Part shown: in pieces, positions 51,447-61,157 of the stretch | How the letters are laid out: each line of letters begins with the position of its first letter | How positions within the stretch are numbered: position 1 is the first letter of the stretch | Assembly: GCA_903822435.1 (NCBI GenBank) | Contig: CAIJPE010000411.1 | Coordinates: forward strand, 1-64,000 | Direction: 5' to 3' | Length of the DNA: 64,000 bases | Source of the DNA: an uncultured beta proteobacterium | GTDB taxonomy: Bacteria; Pseudomonadota; Gammaproteobacteria; Burkholderiales; Burkholderiaceae_C | Notes under the pieces: generated by a model | What the model saw: the letters and a program-made list of their open reading frames with translations, nothing else | What the model was told of the DNA's origin: nothing | The model's database searches: none | Made by a program: the position numbers and the translations under genes

Positions 51447-52494
51447 GCAGCAACACCTGTAGTTGCTCTTTCCAGAATGCAGCCATGGCCGTGGTGCCGT
51501 GGCCGCGCGTGGCCTCGCTGGCCGGGATCAGGTGGTAGCGCGCACCCTTGATCTGCTGCACCGCCCGGTCCACAGTGGCGAGTTCGGGCGGGTTGCGTTC
51601 ATCGTCGGCCGAATTGATGGCCAGCAGCGCCGCCCGGATCCGGCCCAGGCCGGGCGATGGGTCGTAGTCGCCCGAGGACTCCCACTGATAGAGGTAGTCG
51701 TTGGCGTCGGCCTTGAAGGGCGCGGCGTAACGGTCGGCCAGGAGCTTGTCGGCGGCCTCTCGGGTGGGGGCGGCCTTCTGGTAGGCCAGCGTGCCGCCGA
51801 TCGTGGCCACGTTGAAGAAGATGTTGGCCGTGCGAAGTTGCCGCGGTTGGGTGGTGTAGTTGCCGTTGTTCCAGTCGGGGTCGTTGCGCACGGCGTCGAC
51901 GATCATGCGCCGCATCAGCCAGTTGCGGCCCGACATGGCCGTGGGCTGCGAGGCCATGGGCACCAGGGCATCCATGAAATCCGGGTGCGTCACGCCCCAG
52001 ATCCACGTCTGCATGCCGCCCATCGAATTGCCGATCACCAGGCGCAGGTGCTGCAGGCCCAGCCCCTCGGTCACCAGGCGGTACTGCGCCAGCACCATGT
52101 CATCGTAGTTGTACCGGGGAAACGCGGCCCGCAGGCCGTCGGAGGGCTTGGACGACTTGCCCGCGCCGATGGCGTCGGGCAAGACGATGAAATAGCGGCT
52201 GGCGTCCAGCGGCTGGCCGGGCCCGAACAGCTCGCCCGCGAAGGCCGGCGACAGCATGGACGTGCCCGAGCCCGCCGTGCCATGCAGCACCAGCACCGCC
52301 GGGGAGCCCGGCTTGCCCAGCGTGGTGTAGTGGATGCGCAGGCGGGGCATGACCTCGCCCGTGTGGAAGCGGAAGTCGGGGGCCACCCAGTCGGATTCGG
52401 TGGGCGCCGGAAAGTCGGCGGCCCGGATGCACGGGCTCAGGAGCAGCCCGATCAGGGCCAGTGCGGTGCCGAAGGAGCGGTGGGTGAAAGTCAT
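51421..52494 (-). CDS. Secreted alpha/beta hydrolase, MetX-like
   Basis: 357 aa. Signal peptide 'FGTALALIGLLLSPCIRAAD'. MetX/homoserine-acetyltransferase-like fold: 'RIHYTTLGKPGSPAVLVLHGTAGSGTSM', nucleophile GNSMGG, late 'SADDERNPPEL' (Asp) and 'ATRGHGT' (His). The presence of an export signal argues against homoserine acetylation, which is cytoplasmic. The likely role is an exported esterase or lactonase. Start at ATG 52494 gives a normal signal peptide. Confidence 0.85.
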   Translation of the reverse strand: MTFTHRSFGTALALIGLLLSPCIRAADFPAPTESDWVAPDFRFHTGEVMPRLRIHYTTLGKPGSPAVLVLHGTAGSGTSMLSPAFAGELFGPGQPLDASRYFIVLPDAIGAGKSSKPSDGLRAAFPRYNYDDMVLAQYRLVTEGLGLQHLRLVIGNSMGGMQTWIWGVTHPDFMDALVPMASQPTAMSGRNWLMRRMIVDAVRNDPDWNNGNYTTQPRQLRTANIFFNVATIGGTLAYQKAAPTREAADKLLADRYAAPFKADANDYLYQWESSGDYDPSPGLGRIRAALLAINSADDERNPPELATVDRAVQQIKGARYHLIPASEATRGHGTTAMAAFWKEQLQVLLQETPPRNP

Positions 52495-52629
52495 CCAAAA
52501 AGTATAGGGATGGATCACGCCCCGGGTATCCGTTCAAGTCCCATGGGGGGCGGCCGATAAACCGGTCGGCGGCTACCGATAGCAGTGCGGTTCGGCCCCA
52601 TCCACCTGACCACATCCGGGGAACCCCTC

Positions 52630-53094
52630 ATGAATCGACAACACTTCCTCAAGTCAGCCGCAGCCCTTGCCCTGTGGCCCGTGGCCAACGCGGCCCTGGC
52701 CTCCGACAAGGGCACTGCGCCCGAGGCCGAAGCCCTGGTCCACAAGGCCGTCGCGGCGCTGAAGGCCCAGGGCCCCGAGAAGGCCTTCGAAGAATTCACC
52801 AATGGCAAATCCTTCAAGGACCGCGACCTCTACGTCTATGTCTACGACTTCAACGGCAAGTGCCTCGCCCATGGCGCCAATGGCAAGCTCGTGGGCAAGG
52901 AGCTGATGGCGATGAAGGACCCGGATGGCAAGCCGCTGATCAAGATCCTGCTGGACGTCGCCAAGGAAAAGGGCCAGGGCTGGACCGAGACGGTCAAGTT
53001 CCGCAACCCCACGACGGACAAGATCCAGACCCGCGTGAACTACGTCGAGCGCGTGGGCGAAGTCGTGATCGGATCGGGCGTGTTCAAGGACTGA
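52630..53094 (+). CDS. Periplasmic Cache-domain protein
   Basis: 154 aa. Signal peptide (FLKSAAALALWPVANAALA); single Cache domain ('ALVHKAVAALKAQGPEKAFEEFTNGKSFKDRDLYVYVYDFNGKCLAHGANGKLVGKELM' type pattern, in pieces: 'DLYVYVYDFNGKCLAHGAN', 'GWTETVKFRNPTTDKI', 'GSGVFKD'). Such free-standing Cache proteins bind small acids and may present ligands to chemoreceptors. It overlaps the convergent tag gene by 11 bp. Confidence 0.8.
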   Translation: MNRQHFLKSAAALALWPVANAALASDKGTAPEAEALVHKAVAALKAQGPEKAFEEFTNGKSFKDRDLYVYVYDFNGKCLAHGANGKLVGKELMAMKDPDGKPLIKILLDVAKEKGQGWTETVKFRNPTTDKIQTRVNYVERVGEVVIGSGVFKD

Positions 53095-53734
53095 GCAACC
53101 GGCGGGCTTGCGCGGCCCGCTCGCGGGCGCTGCAGCCCTCGACGTGGTCGTTCACCAGGCCCATGGCCTGCATGAACGCATAGACCGTGGTGGGGCCTAC
53201 GAAGCTCCAGCCGCGCTTCTTCAGGTCCTTGGACAACCGTACCGACTCGGGTGACGTGGTCAGCGCCTGCAGGGCCTCGCGGGTCAACCGCTCGGGCCTG
53301 GTACCCGGCGCCGGCTCGTGCTGCCACACGTACGCCGACAGCGAGCCGAACTCCTCGCGCAGCGCCAGCACCCGGCCGGCGTTGTGGATGGTCGATTCGA
53401 TCTTGCCGCGATGCCGCACGATACCGGCGTCGGCCAGCAGGCGGGCGATGTCGGCCTCGCCGTAGCGGACGATCCGCTCGGCATCGAAGTGATCGAAGGC
53501 CCGACGGAAGTTTTCTCGCTTGTTGAGGATCGTGAGCCAGCTCAGCCCCGACTGGAATCCCTCCAGGCACAGCTTTTCGAACAGCCGCCGGTCGTCGGTG
53601 ACCGGAAAGCCCCACTCGTGGTCGTGATAGTGCCGGTAAGCCGGCGACGCCTGGCACCAATGGCAGCGTGGCAGGGCGTCTTCTTCGGCCCTGAACAGGC
53701 CTGCGGCAAGGATGTCGGCAGAGGGGTCGGCCAT
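53084..53734 (-). CDS. tag: DNA-3-methyladenine glycosylase I
   Basis: 216 aa. Base-excision enzyme removing 3-methyladenine. Family segments: zinc-binding 'RCHWCQASPAYRHYHDHEWGFPVTDDRRLFEKLCLEGFQSGLSWLTIL', 'RRAFDHFDAERIVRYGEADIARLLADAGIVRHRGKIE', 'KKRGWSFVGPTTVYAFMQAMGLVNDH'. The N-terminal 20 residues are an extra extension. Cytoplasmic; convergent with the Cache gene. Confidence 0.93.
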   Translation of the reverse strand: MADPSADILAAGLFRAEEDALPRCHWCQASPAYRHYHDHEWGFPVTDDRRLFEKLCLEGFQSGLSWLTILNKRENFRRAFDHFDAERIVRYGEADIARLLADAGIVRHRGKIESTIHNAGRVLALREEFGSLSAYVWQHEPAPGTRPERLTREALQALTTSPESVRLSKDLKKRGWSFVGPTTVYAFMQAMGLVNDHVEGCSARERAAQARRLLSP

Positions 53735-54032
53735 GCGGTCAGTCTAGCGCGCGCGGGCAGCGCATCAGGGCCGCGCCGCCGGCCATGGCCCGGGACTCTC
53801 GAGCATGATGCCGCGCACGATGCGCGTGCAGTGCGTCAGGGCCTGCACCAGACCGGCAAACAGCACTTCGCAGACCCGCCGCAGCACGGCGCGCAGGAGC
53901 CCGGGTGCGCCCCGCTGCGGGAACCGCCTGGCCCCGGCTGCCAGCAGCGCTTCGTTACGGGCTGGGCTGGTACGGGGCATGGCCGGCATCATTGAACCCG
54001 TGTCCGGTGACAGCGACACCGCAAGCGACCGC
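53735..54032. other. Intergenic stretch upstream of the copper promoter
   Basis: About 300 bp without a supported gene. A 75-codon minus-strand frame (53765-53992, Arg/Ala-rich) has no features that distinguish it from GC-rich chance. Confidence 0.4.
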
Positions 54033-54063
54033 TTGACACTACCATCGTGGGAAGGTTGAAGAT
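54033..54063 (+). promoter_or_regulatory. CueR-type copper-responsive promoter
   Basis: TTGACA (54033-54038) and GAAGAT (54058-54063) are separated by 19 bp, the over-long spacer typical of MerR-family promoters. Inside the spacer ..TACCATCGTGGGAAGGT.. holds the CueR half-site GGGAAGGT, with a weaker left half. It sits 36 bp before copA. Confidence 0.75.
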
Positions 54064-54098
54064 CGGGCTTCGCGCTGCATGGCGCGCATCGGAAACCC

Positions 54099-56348
54099 AT
54101 GGCCACCCTCACAGCCGCACTGCGGCGCCCCGCCGAGTACCGGCTTCGAATCGAAGGCATGACCTGCGCCTCCTGCGTCGGGCGGGTCGAGAAGGCGCTT
54201 CTGAAGGTGCCGGGCGTGGACAGCGCAACCGTCAACCTGGCCACCGAGCAGGCTGCCGTCATCGCGGGCCCCGGTGTGTCGTTGCCGCTGCTCGTGTCTG
54301 CCATCGAGAAGGCCGGCTACACCGCGCAGGCCGCCAGTGCGCCGGCCAGCGCAGCGGCTGCCAACGCATGGCCTTCCTGGGCGCCGGTATTGCTCAGCGC
54401 CCTGTTCACGCTGCCCTTGGTGTTGCCGATGCTGCTGCAGCCGCTAGGGGTGATGCTCATGCCGTCCGGGTGGGTGCAGTGGGCCTTGGCCACGCCGGTA
54501 CAGTTCGGCCTGGGCTGGCGCTTCTATCACTCGGGATTCAAGGCGGTGCGCGCCGGCGCAGGCAACATGGACGTGCTGGTGGCGCTGGGTACCTCGGCGG
54601 CCTACGGGCTTTCGGTCTACCTGCTGCTGACCCTGCCCGAGCATGGCGCCGCGCACCTGTACTTCGAGGCCTCGGCCGCCGTGATCACCCTGGTGTTGCT
54701 GGGCAAGTGGCTGGAGACGCGCGCCAAGCACCAGACCACCGATGCCATCCGCGCCCTGGGTGCGCTGCGCCCCACCAACGCCCGCGTGCTGGTACAGGGC
54801 ACCGAACGCATCACGCCCATCGCGCAGGTGGCCCTGGGCGACCTGGTGGTGGTGCGGGCCGGCGAGCGCCTGCCGGTGGACGGCGAGATCGTCACCGGCC
54901 GCAGCCACCTGGATGAATCGCTGGTCACAGGCGAAAACCTGCCCGTGGCCAAGGGGCCTGGCGACAAGGTCACAGGCGGTTCGGTCAACGCCGAGGGGGT
55001 GATTCAGGTACGCACCCTGGCCATCGGAACCGAAACCACCCTGGCGCGGATCATCCGCATGGTCGAATCGGCGCAGGCGGGCAAGGCGCCCATCCAGCGC
55101 GTGGTCGACCGGGTCAGCGCCGTCTTCGTGCCGGCGGTGCTGGGCCTGGCCGCATTGACGCTGCTGGGCTGGGTCGCGGCCGGCGCTGGCTGGGAAACCG
55201 CGCTGATCAACGCCGTGGCCGTGCTCGTCATCGCCTGCCCTTGCGCCCTGGGCCTGGCCACGCCCACGGCCATCATGGTGGGCACGGGCGTGGCCGCGCG
55301 GCACGGCATGCTGATCAAGGACGCGCAGGCGCTGGAGCTCGCTCACGCGGTGACGGTGGTGGCCTTCGACAAGACCGGCACATTGACCGACGGGCGGCCT
55401 TCTCTGGTGGCGGTGGAGCCCGCTGCGGGCACGCCCGCCGACGAGTTGCTGACGCTGGCTGCCGCACTGCAGGGTTCCAGCGACCACCCGTTGGCCCATG
55501 CCGTCATGGACCGCGTGCGGCAGCGCCACCTGGCCGTGCCCGCTGCGACGGATGCGCAGGCGCTGCCGGGCCGCGGCGTGCAGGCACGGGTACAGGGCCG
55601 CGTGCTGCAGTTGGGCAGCAGCCGGCTGATGCAGGAACAGGGCGCCCAGCCGGGCGCCCTGCAGTCGTCGGCGGGCCGCCTGCAGGCCGACGGGCGTTCG
55701 GTCAGCTGGCTCATGGCCGAGGCTGGGGGCACCTGGCAGGTGCTGGGCCTGCTGGCCTTCGGCGACACCATCAAGCCCACGGCCTACCCGGCGGTACAAC
55801 GTTTGCGCGCCCTGGGCATCCGCACCGTGATGCTGACGGGCGATAACCAGGGCAGCGCCCAGGCCGTGGCACAGGCCCTGGGCATCGACGAGGTGCGGGC
55901 CGAATTGCTGCCAGCGGACAAGGCCCAGGCGGTGCACGCCCTGCGCGCACAGGGACAGGTGGTGGCCATGGTGGGCGACGGCCTGAACGATGCGCCCAGC
56001 CTGGCCGCTGCCGACGTGGGCCTGGGCCTGTCCACCGGCACCGATGTGGCGATGGAGGCCGCGGGGATCACCCTGATGCGCGGCGACCCGCGCCTGGTGG
56101 CCGATGCCTTCGACATCTCTCGCCGCACCTACGCCAAGATCAAGCAGGGCCTGTTCTGGGCCTTCGCCTACAACGTGCTGGGCATTCCGCTGGCGGCCCT
56201 GGGCCTGTTGAGCCCGGTGGTGGCCGGCGCGGCCATGGCCTTCAGCAGCGTGAGCGTGGTGGGCAATGCGCTGCTGCTGCGGCGCTGGCACGCTGCCACG
56301 GCCGACCCGCTCGAACCCGCCAACCCGAAACCCAAGGACCTGCCATGA
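54099..56348 (+). CDS. copA: Copper-translocating P-type ATPase
   Basis: 749 aa inner-membrane Cu(I) exporter. One N-terminal heavy-metal domain with '[11 protein letters not shown]' (Cys 22/25 region), then 'CPC' in '[17 protein letters not shown]', phosphorylation site '[11 protein letters not shown]', actuator 'LVTGENLPV', and hinge '[18 protein letters not shown]'. The late '[15 protein letters not shown]' and '[15 protein letters not shown]' carry the Asn/Tyr and Met/Ser of TM7-8 that coordinate Cu(I). It is followed by cueR with an ATGA overlap. Confidence 0.95.
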   Translation: MATLTAALRRPAEYRLRIEGMTCASCVGRVEKALLKVPGVDSATVNLATEQAAVIAGPGVSLPLLVSAIEKAGYTAQAASAPASAAAANAWPSWAPVLLSALFTLPLVLPMLLQPLGVMLMPSGWVQWALATPVQFGLGWRFYHSGFKAVRAGAGNMDVLVALGTSAAYGLSVYLLLTLPEHGAAHLYFEASAAVITLVLLGKWLETRAKHQTTDAIRALGALRPTNARVLVQGTERITPIAQVALGDLVVVRAGERLPVDGEIVTGRSHLDESLVTGENLPVAKGPGDKVTGGSVNAEGVIQVRTLAIGTETTLARIIRMVESAQAGKAPIQRVVDRVSAVFVPAVLGLAALTLLGWVAAGAGWETALINAVAVLVIACPCALGLATPTAIMVGTGVAARHGMLIKDAQALELAHAVTVVAFDKTGTLTDGRPSLVAVEPAAGTPADELLTLAAALQGSSDHPLAHAVMDRVRQRHLAVPAATDAQALPGRGVQARVQGRVLQLGSSRLMQEQGAQPGALQSSAGRLQADGRSVSWLMAEAGGTWQVLGLLAFGDTIKPTAYPAVQRLRALGIRTVMLTGDNQGSAQAVAQALGIDEVRAELLPADKAQAVHALRAQGQVVAMVGDGLNDAPSLAAADVGLGLSTGTDVAMEAAGITLMRGDPRLVADAFDISRRTYAKIKQGLFWAFAYNVLGIPLAALGLLSPVVAGAAMAFSSVSVVGNALLLRRWHAATADPLEPANPKPKDLP

Positions 56349-56830
56349 GCTTCATGAACATCGGCCGCGCGGCCGAAGCCTCGGGCGTCTCGGCCAAGAT
56401 GATCCGCCACTACGAAAGCGTGGCGCTGCTGCCGGGCGCCGTGCGCACCGAGGCCGGCTACCGCCAGTACGACGAGAAGGACGTCCACACCCTGCGCTTC
56501 ATCCGCCGTTCGCGCGACCTGGGCTTCTCGCTCGACGAGATCCGCGGCCTGCTCAGCCTGTGGCAGGACAAGGAGCGCTCCAGCCGTCAGGTGAAGGCGC
56601 TGGCCCAGGGGCACATCGAAGACCTCGACCGCAAGGTGCGCGAGCTGGTGGCCATGAAGGCCACGCTCGAAAAGCTCGTGCACTGCTGCCACGGCGACGA
56701 AAGGCCGGGCTGCCCCATCCTTGAGGAACTGGCCGGCGGTACCCCTGCCGACACCCCTGCCGACACCCCACCCGGCGCGCCACCCGTGGGCCGGCGCGGG
56801 CCTGCCATCCAGCGGGGCACCAGGACTTGA
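56345..56830 (+). CDS. cueR: CueR-type MerR-family copper regulator
   Basis: 161 aa. HTH '[26 protein letters not shown]', dimer helix, then metal loop '[12 protein letters not shown]': C115-x7-C123 as in CueR Cu(I) sensors. An extra C114 and a C-terminal 30-residue Pro/Gly/Thr-rich tail with a repeated TPADTPAD are unusual. Its ATG overlaps the copA stop (ATGA), so sensor and pump are coupled, and it should act on the promoter at 54033. Confidence 0.92.
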   Translation: MSFMNIGRAAEASGVSAKMIRHYESVALLPGAVRTEAGYRQYDEKDVHTLRFIRRSRDLGFSLDEIRGLLSLWQDKERSSRQVKALAQGHIEDLDRKVRELVAMKATLEKLVHCCHGDERPGCPILEELAGGTPADTPADTPPGAPPVGRRGPAIQRGTRT

Positions 56831-58188
56831 AACCCTTGCACCGCGATGCATCGCTGGCCCGCGTGTCGGCTGTCCTGGCCCTGGCGGCACTGGCCGGCTG
56901 TGCGTCTTTTTCGCCCGATGGCGGCGGCGATGCGGTGGCGCAGATCACCCGCGAACACATCGGACAGGCACCCTCCATCCAGCGGACGGACGCGCAGGCC
57001 GATGCGGCCCATGCGCGGGTGGCCGAACTGCTCAAGGAGCCCTTGAGCGCCGACCGCGCGGTCGAGGTCGCCCTGCTGAACAACCGCGAGTTGCAGGCCC
57101 GCTACGCCGAGTTGGGCATTGCCGAGGCCGATCTGGTGCGGGCAGGGCGCCTGGCCAACCCGGGCTTGTCGTTCGGGCGGGTGAGCAGCGGCGGCACGGC
57201 CGAAATCGACCGCGGTGTGCTTTTCGACGTCTTGGGCCTGTTGACCTTGCCGCTGGCGCGCGAACTCGAGCAGCAGCGTTTCGGGCAAGCCCAGATGAAG
57301 GCTGCCGAAGACACCCTGGCCCTGGCTGCCGTCGCCCGCACCGCCTTCTTCGATGCCGTGACGGCCCGGCAACTGGTGGCCTATTTCGAGCAGGTGCAGC
57401 AGGCCGCCGATGTCTCCAGCGAACTGGCCCGGCGCATGATGGCTGCCGGCAACTTCAGCAAGCTGGCGCAGATGCGCGAGCAGGCCTTCCAGTCCGACGC
57501 CACGCTGCAACTTGCCCGGGGGCGGCACCAGGCCGTCGCGGCGCGCGAACGCCTGGTGCGCGCCCTGGCCCTGTCGGGCGATCAACGGGCCTTCACGCTG
57601 CCCGATCGCCTGCCCGACCTGCCCGAGGCCGCGGCGCAGCCCAAGGACGCCGAGCAGGCTGCGCTGGACAGGCGCCTGGATGTGCGTATGGCCCGGGCCG
57701 AGACCGAAGCCACCGCGCGGGCGCTGGGCCTGACGCGCGCCACGCGCTTCATCAACGTGCTGCAGGGCGGCTACCAGAACAAGGGCACCACGGGCGAGCC
57801 CGTGCTGAGTGGCTATGTCGTGACGCTGGAGTTGCCGCTGTTCGACTTCGGCACCGCCCGCATGGCACGGGCCGAGGCGGTCTACAGGCAGGCGGTGAAC
57901 CGCACGGCCCAGGTGGCCATCGACGCGCAATCATCCGTGCGCGAGGCCTATTCCGCCTACCGCTCGGCCTACGACGTGGCGCGCCAATACCGCGACGAGG
58001 TCGTGCCCTTGCGCAAGCGGATCTCGGAAGAGAACCTGCTGCGCTACAACGGCATGCTGGCCAGCGTCTTCGAACTGCTGGCCGATTCGCGCGAACAGAT
58101 CGCCGGAGTGACAGGAGCGGTGGAGGCCCTGCGCGACTACTGGGTGGCCGAGACCCAGCTGCAGGCGGCCATCGGCGGGCGCCCATGA
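56827..58188 (+). CDS. TolC-family outer-membrane efflux protein
   Basis: 453 aa. TTG start overlapping the cueR stop (TTGA). Lipobox-like 'LAALAGCAS' suggests a lipid-modified OM channel of the NodT/CusC type. Two repeated TolC halves: 'VEVALLNNRELQARYAELGIAEADLVRAGRLANPGLS' and 'LDRRLDVRMARAETEATARALGLTRATRFINVLQGG'. In copper loci such channels work with RND or alone; no CusA/B genes are found here. Confidence 0.85.
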   Translation: MKPLHRDASLARVSAVLALAALAGCASFSPDGGGDAVAQITREHIGQAPSIQRTDAQADAAHARVAELLKEPLSADRAVEVALLNNRELQARYAELGIAEADLVRAGRLANPGLSFGRVSSGGTAEIDRGVLFDVLGLLTLPLARELEQQRFGQAQMKAAEDTLALAAVARTAFFDAVTARQLVAYFEQVQQAADVSSELARRMMAAGNFSKLAQMREQAFQSDATLQLARGRHQAVAARERLVRALALSGDQRAFTLPDRLPDLPEAAAQPKDAEQAALDRRLDVRMARAETEATARALGLTRATRFINVLQGGYQNKGTTGEPVLSGYVVTLELPLFDFGTARMARAEAVYRQAVNRTAQVAIDAQSSVREAYSAYRSAYDVARQYRDEVVPLRKRISEENLLRYNGMLASVFELLADSREQIAGVTGAVEALRDYWVAETQLQAAIGGRP

Positions 58189-58225
58189 GACCGCCCACAG
58201 CGACCAACCCTTCGACGACCGACCG

Positions 58226-59593
58226 ATGACCAACCGCAGAACGTTCTTTCGCTCGGCCGGTGCCAGCCTCGTGGGCGCGGCCTCCGTGAGCCGCATCGCC
58301 GCCGCTGCCGTGCCCGAGGCGGCCTCGCAGGTGTCGGCGGCCACCCAGCCGCCACCGCCGCCGCCCAACGGCAGGCCCTACAACCCGATCGTCACGCTCA
58401 ACGGCTGGTCGCTGCCTTGGCGGATGAAGGACGGCATCAAGGAGTTTCACCTGGTGGCCGAGCCCGTGGTGCGCGAGATCGCACCCGGCATGAAGGCCAA
58501 CCTGTGGGGATACAACGGGCAGAGCCCCGGCCCCACCATCGAGGCGGTGGAAGGCGACCGCATCCGCATCTTCCTGACCAACCGCCTGCCCGAGGTCACC
58601 ACCGTGCACTGGCATGGCCTGCCGTTGCCCTCGGGCATGGACGGCGTGAGCGGCCTGACGCAGCCGCCTATCGGGGTGGGCAAGACCTACGTGTACGAGT
58701 TCGTCCTGCAGCGTTCGGGGACCTTCATGTACCACCCGCATGCCGACGAGATGACCCAGATGGCCATGGGCATGATGGGCCTTTTCATCGTGCACCCGAA
58801 GGATCCGCGACAGTTGCGCGTCGACCGCGATTTCGGCTTCATCCTGAATGCCTACGACATCGAGCCCGGCAGCGCCACGCCGCGTGTGAACACGATGCTC
58901 GACTTCAACCTGTGGACCTGGAACAGCCGGGCCTTTCCCGGCATCGAGCCTTTGGTGGCCCGCAGTGGCGACCGGGTGCGCATCCGCGTGGGCAACCTCA
59001 CCATGACCAACCACCCCATCCACGTGCATGGCTCGCCGATGGAAGTGACCGGCACAGACGGCGGCTGGGTGCCCAGGACGGCACGCTGGCCCGAGGTGAC
59101 GGTGGACATCGCCGTGGGCCAGATGCGCGCGCTGGAGTTCGATGCCATCCCTGGCGACTGGGCCATCCATTGCCACAAGTCGCACCACACCATGAACGCG
59201 ATGGGCCACGGCGTGCCCACCATGATCGGCGTGGACCACCGTGACCTGGTCCGCAAGATCAATGGCCTGATCCCCGAGTACATGGTGATGGGCGACAAGG
59301 GCATGCACGAGATGGCCGAGATGGAGATGCCCTTGCCCGAGAACACACTGCCCATGATGACGGGGGACGGGCCTTTCGGCCCCGTGGGCATGGGCGGTAT
59401 GTTCAGCGTGGTGAAAGTGCGCGACGACGTGCGCCGCGGCGACTACACCGATCCGGGCCCCTACGCACATCCCCCCGGCACCCGGGCTCATGAGGTGACC
59501 GACGACGTGCCCCCGCCCGCCAGGGCTTCGGCACCGCAGGCCGATGCGGCCACGCTGCAAGTGCGCAAGCCCAGGGGCCACGAGGGCCACTGA
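58226..59593 (+). CDS. Tat-exported multicopper oxidase
   Basis: 455 aa. Tat signal 'NRRTFFRSAGASLVGAAS'. Copper ligand motifs in order: 'VHWHGLPLPSGMDGV', 'YHPHADE', 'HPIHVHGSPMEV' and 'AIHCHKSHHTMN' with the Cys-His pathway. The shape corresponds to two-domain-like laccase/CopA-type oxidases; the Met-rich segment 'MGDKGMHEMAEMEMP' may bind Cu(I). It should oxidise periplasmic Cu(I). Last gene of the copper operon. Confidence 0.9.
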   Translation: MTNRRTFFRSAGASLVGAASVSRIAAAAVPEAASQVSAATQPPPPPPNGRPYNPIVTLNGWSLPWRMKDGIKEFHLVAEPVVREIAPGMKANLWGYNGQSPGPTIEAVEGDRIRIFLTNRLPEVTTVHWHGLPLPSGMDGVSGLTQPPIGVGKTYVYEFVLQRSGTFMYHPHADEMTQMAMGMMGLFIVHPKDPRQLRVDRDFGFILNAYDIEPGSATPRVNTMLDFNLWTWNSRAFPGIEPLVARSGDRVRIRVGNLTMTNHPIHVHGSPMEVTGTDGGWVPRTARWPEVTVDIAVGQMRALEFDAIPGDWAIHCHKSHHTMNAMGHGVPTMIGVDHRDLVRKINGLIPEYMVMGDKGMHEMAEMEMPLPENTLPMMTGDGPFGPVGMGGMFSVVKVRDDVRRGDYTDPGPYAHPPGTRAHEVTDDVPPPARASAPQADAATLQVRKPRGHEGH

Positions 59594-59637
59594 GGCGGCA
59601 CTTGAGCCGAGGGCTCGGCCCTGAAGGTTCGGAAATG

Positions 59638-59666
59638 AAAAAGGGGACCGAGTTGCCTCGGTCCCC
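59638..59666 (-). terminator. Rho-independent terminator of the His-rich protein gene
   Basis: On the minus strand a 10-bp stem (arms 59657-59666 and 59643-59652, TTGC-type loop) is followed by five T. It lies 26 bp after the stop of the His-rich gene. On the plus strand it could also slow transcription coming from the oxidase gene. Confidence 0.85.
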
Positions 59667-59691
59667 TGTGGCGGCTAACCCCGCCGTGCGA

Positions 59692-59922
59692 TCACTTCGA
59701 GGCCGAAGCAGCGTCCGCGGGCGCGGCAGCCTTCATGGCGTGGTGATGCTTGTGATGATGATGGTGCTTGGCACCCGACGCGGCTTCGGCCGGCGCGGCA
59801 GCGGTGGCGGCCATCGGGGCAGCGGGCATGGCCGGCTTGGCGGCAGCGGGGGTCTGGGCGAAGGAAACCGCAGCGACGGAGGACAGCACCGCAGCGGCAA
59901 ACAGGGACTTGACAGTGTTCAT
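59692..59922 (-). CDS. Small His-rich periplasmic metal-binding protein
   Basis: 76 aa. Signal peptide 'VKSLFAAAVLSSVAAVSFAQ', then Ala/Pro-rich linker and the cluster 'HHHHHKHHHAMK'. Such histidine clusters bind copper or nickel. Its place opposite the copper operon suggests metal buffering. ATG 59922 chosen because the signal peptide begins there. Confidence 0.75.
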   Translation of the reverse strand: MNTVKSLFAAAVLSSVAAVSFAQTPAAAKPAMPAAPMAATAAAPAEAASGAKHHHHHKHHHAMKAAAPADAASASK

Positions 59923-60073
59923 GATGGATTCCGATGAAGAGTCTCGCTGCAGGCTCCGAGTCTCTTGAGCGGGCCCGACAGTCGCCGGGCTTGGGGACAC
60001 AACGACGGGTAAACCCGGGGGGTTGACGTGAAGCAAAGTAAACCCGACGCACCCGTGGTGCTGCGCGGCTTCG

Positions 60074-60331
60074 ATGCCGCCTGATTCGATGATCTCTGCT
60101 GCCCCTGCGGCGCGAGAGCTTCGAAGCCGGCGTGGGCATCACCGGCAAGGCATCGGCAAGGCCCTGCAGGACCGGGCCAAGGCGCAGGCGGGCGGCACGC
60201 TCTGGCTCTACACCTTCGCGCAGAAGACCGCGGCCCGCGCTTTCTGCGAAAGCCGAGGTTTGGTGGCCACGGACTTCGGCTTCGAGCCTTCCTGGCAGTT
60301 CGCCGGCCTCCGCTGCGAAAGGGCCCGTTGA
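60074..60331 (+). pseudogene. GNAT acetyltransferase C-terminal fragment
   Basis: The frame contains 'HRQGIGKALQDRAKAQAGGTLWLYTFAQKTAARAFCESRGLVATDFG' in part: acetyl-CoA P-loop Q-x-x-G-I-G-x-A and the 'RAF.E..G' end of GNAT domains. The N-terminal half of the domain is missing; upstream bases show no family sequence. It appears to be a decayed remnant. Confidence 0.6.
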
Positions 60332-60344
60332 TCCACTTGGTGCG

Positions 60345-60392
60345 TTGACGTGCCCGCCTTCAGACCGTAGAGTCCATCGAACAAACATTCGA
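60345..60392 (+). promoter_or_regulatory. Promoter and dyad operator of the LexA-like gene
   Basis: TTGACG (60345-60350) and TAGAGT (60368-60373) are 17 bp apart. Four bases after it lies TCGAACAAACATTCGA (60377-60392), whose core CGAACAAACATTCG differs by one base from the CGAAC-N4-GTTCG LexA box known in Gram-positive bacteria. It would cover the transcription start of the repressor-like gene at 60401. Confidence 0.55.
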
Positions 60393-60400
60393 CAGGCCCC

Positions 60401-60976
60401 ATGTCCGACGACCGCCACCTGGCCGCACTGCGCACCTACTGGAAGCAGCACAACTCATTTCCGGCCCTGAACAAGCTGTGCGAGGTGGTCGGGCTTTCCA
60501 GTTCCAGCAGCGTGTTCGCGCTGGTCGGCCGCCTGTCCGAGCACGGCTACCTGGAGCGCGTGCAGGGCCGCGTGGCCCCCACCCGCAAGTTCTTCGCCCG
60601 GCCCCTGCTGGGCTCGGTGCGCGCGGGGTTGCCGCAGCCGGCCGACCAGTCGCCGCCCGAAGTCCTGACCCTGGACGACTACCTCATCGACGAGCCCAAC
60701 CGCACCAGCCTGCACCGGGTGCGGGGCGATTCCATGCGCGACGCCGGCATCCTCGATGGCGATCTGGTGGCGCTGGAGCACCACGCCCCGGCCGGCCCCG
60801 GCGACATCGTGGTGGCGGTGAGCGACGGCGAACTCACGGTCAAGACGCTGCGCCGCGATCCTGCGGGTACCTTCTACCTGGAAGCCGCCAACCCCGACTA
60901 CCCGCCCATCCGGCCCACCGTGAGCCTGGAGATCCTGGGGGTGGTGGTGAGCGTGGCAAGGCGCATCCGGCGGTGA
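60401..60976 (+). CDS. LexA/UmuD-like self-cleaving repressor (S24)
   Basis: 191 aa. N-terminal winged-helix-like domain ('YWKQHNSFPALNKLCEVVGLSSSSSVFALVGRLSEHGYLE'), cleavage site A75-G76 ('SVRAGLP'), catalytic S111 ('RGDSMRDAG') and K148 ('LTVKTL'). It differs from canonical LexA in its DNA-binding part, so target sites may differ too. Damage-induced RecA would trigger self-cleavage. A palindrome at 60377-60392 in its promoter suggests autoregulation. Confidence 0.88.
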   Translation: MSDDRHLAALRTYWKQHNSFPALNKLCEVVGLSSSSSVFALVGRLSEHGYLERVQGRVAPTRKFFARPLLGSVRAGLPQPADQSPPEVLTLDDYLIDEPNRTSLHRVRGDSMRDAGILDGDLVALEHHAPAGPGDIVVAVSDGELTVKTLRRDPAGTFYLEAANPDYPPIRPTVSLEILGVVVSVARRIRR

Positions 60977-61157
60977 AGGCCCCGGGCCGCAACCCGGCCG
61001 AAGCCCCTTGCGATGCGGCCGGCCCTGAAGAGCGGGCAGGCCTGCCCATCCTGGGCTTTGGGTCGGTCGGCCACTTTGCGCGGCAGGAGGTCTTGCATCC
61101 GACAATGGCCAAGGGCTAGTATTTGGTGCCTGACAGGCGCGTTCTCGCAGGTGGCCC

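Noticed and set aside
53765-53992. 75-codon minus-strand ORF beside tag
   Set aside because: Arg/Ala-rich with no family pattern or ribosome-binding site; long chance frames are common at this GC content.
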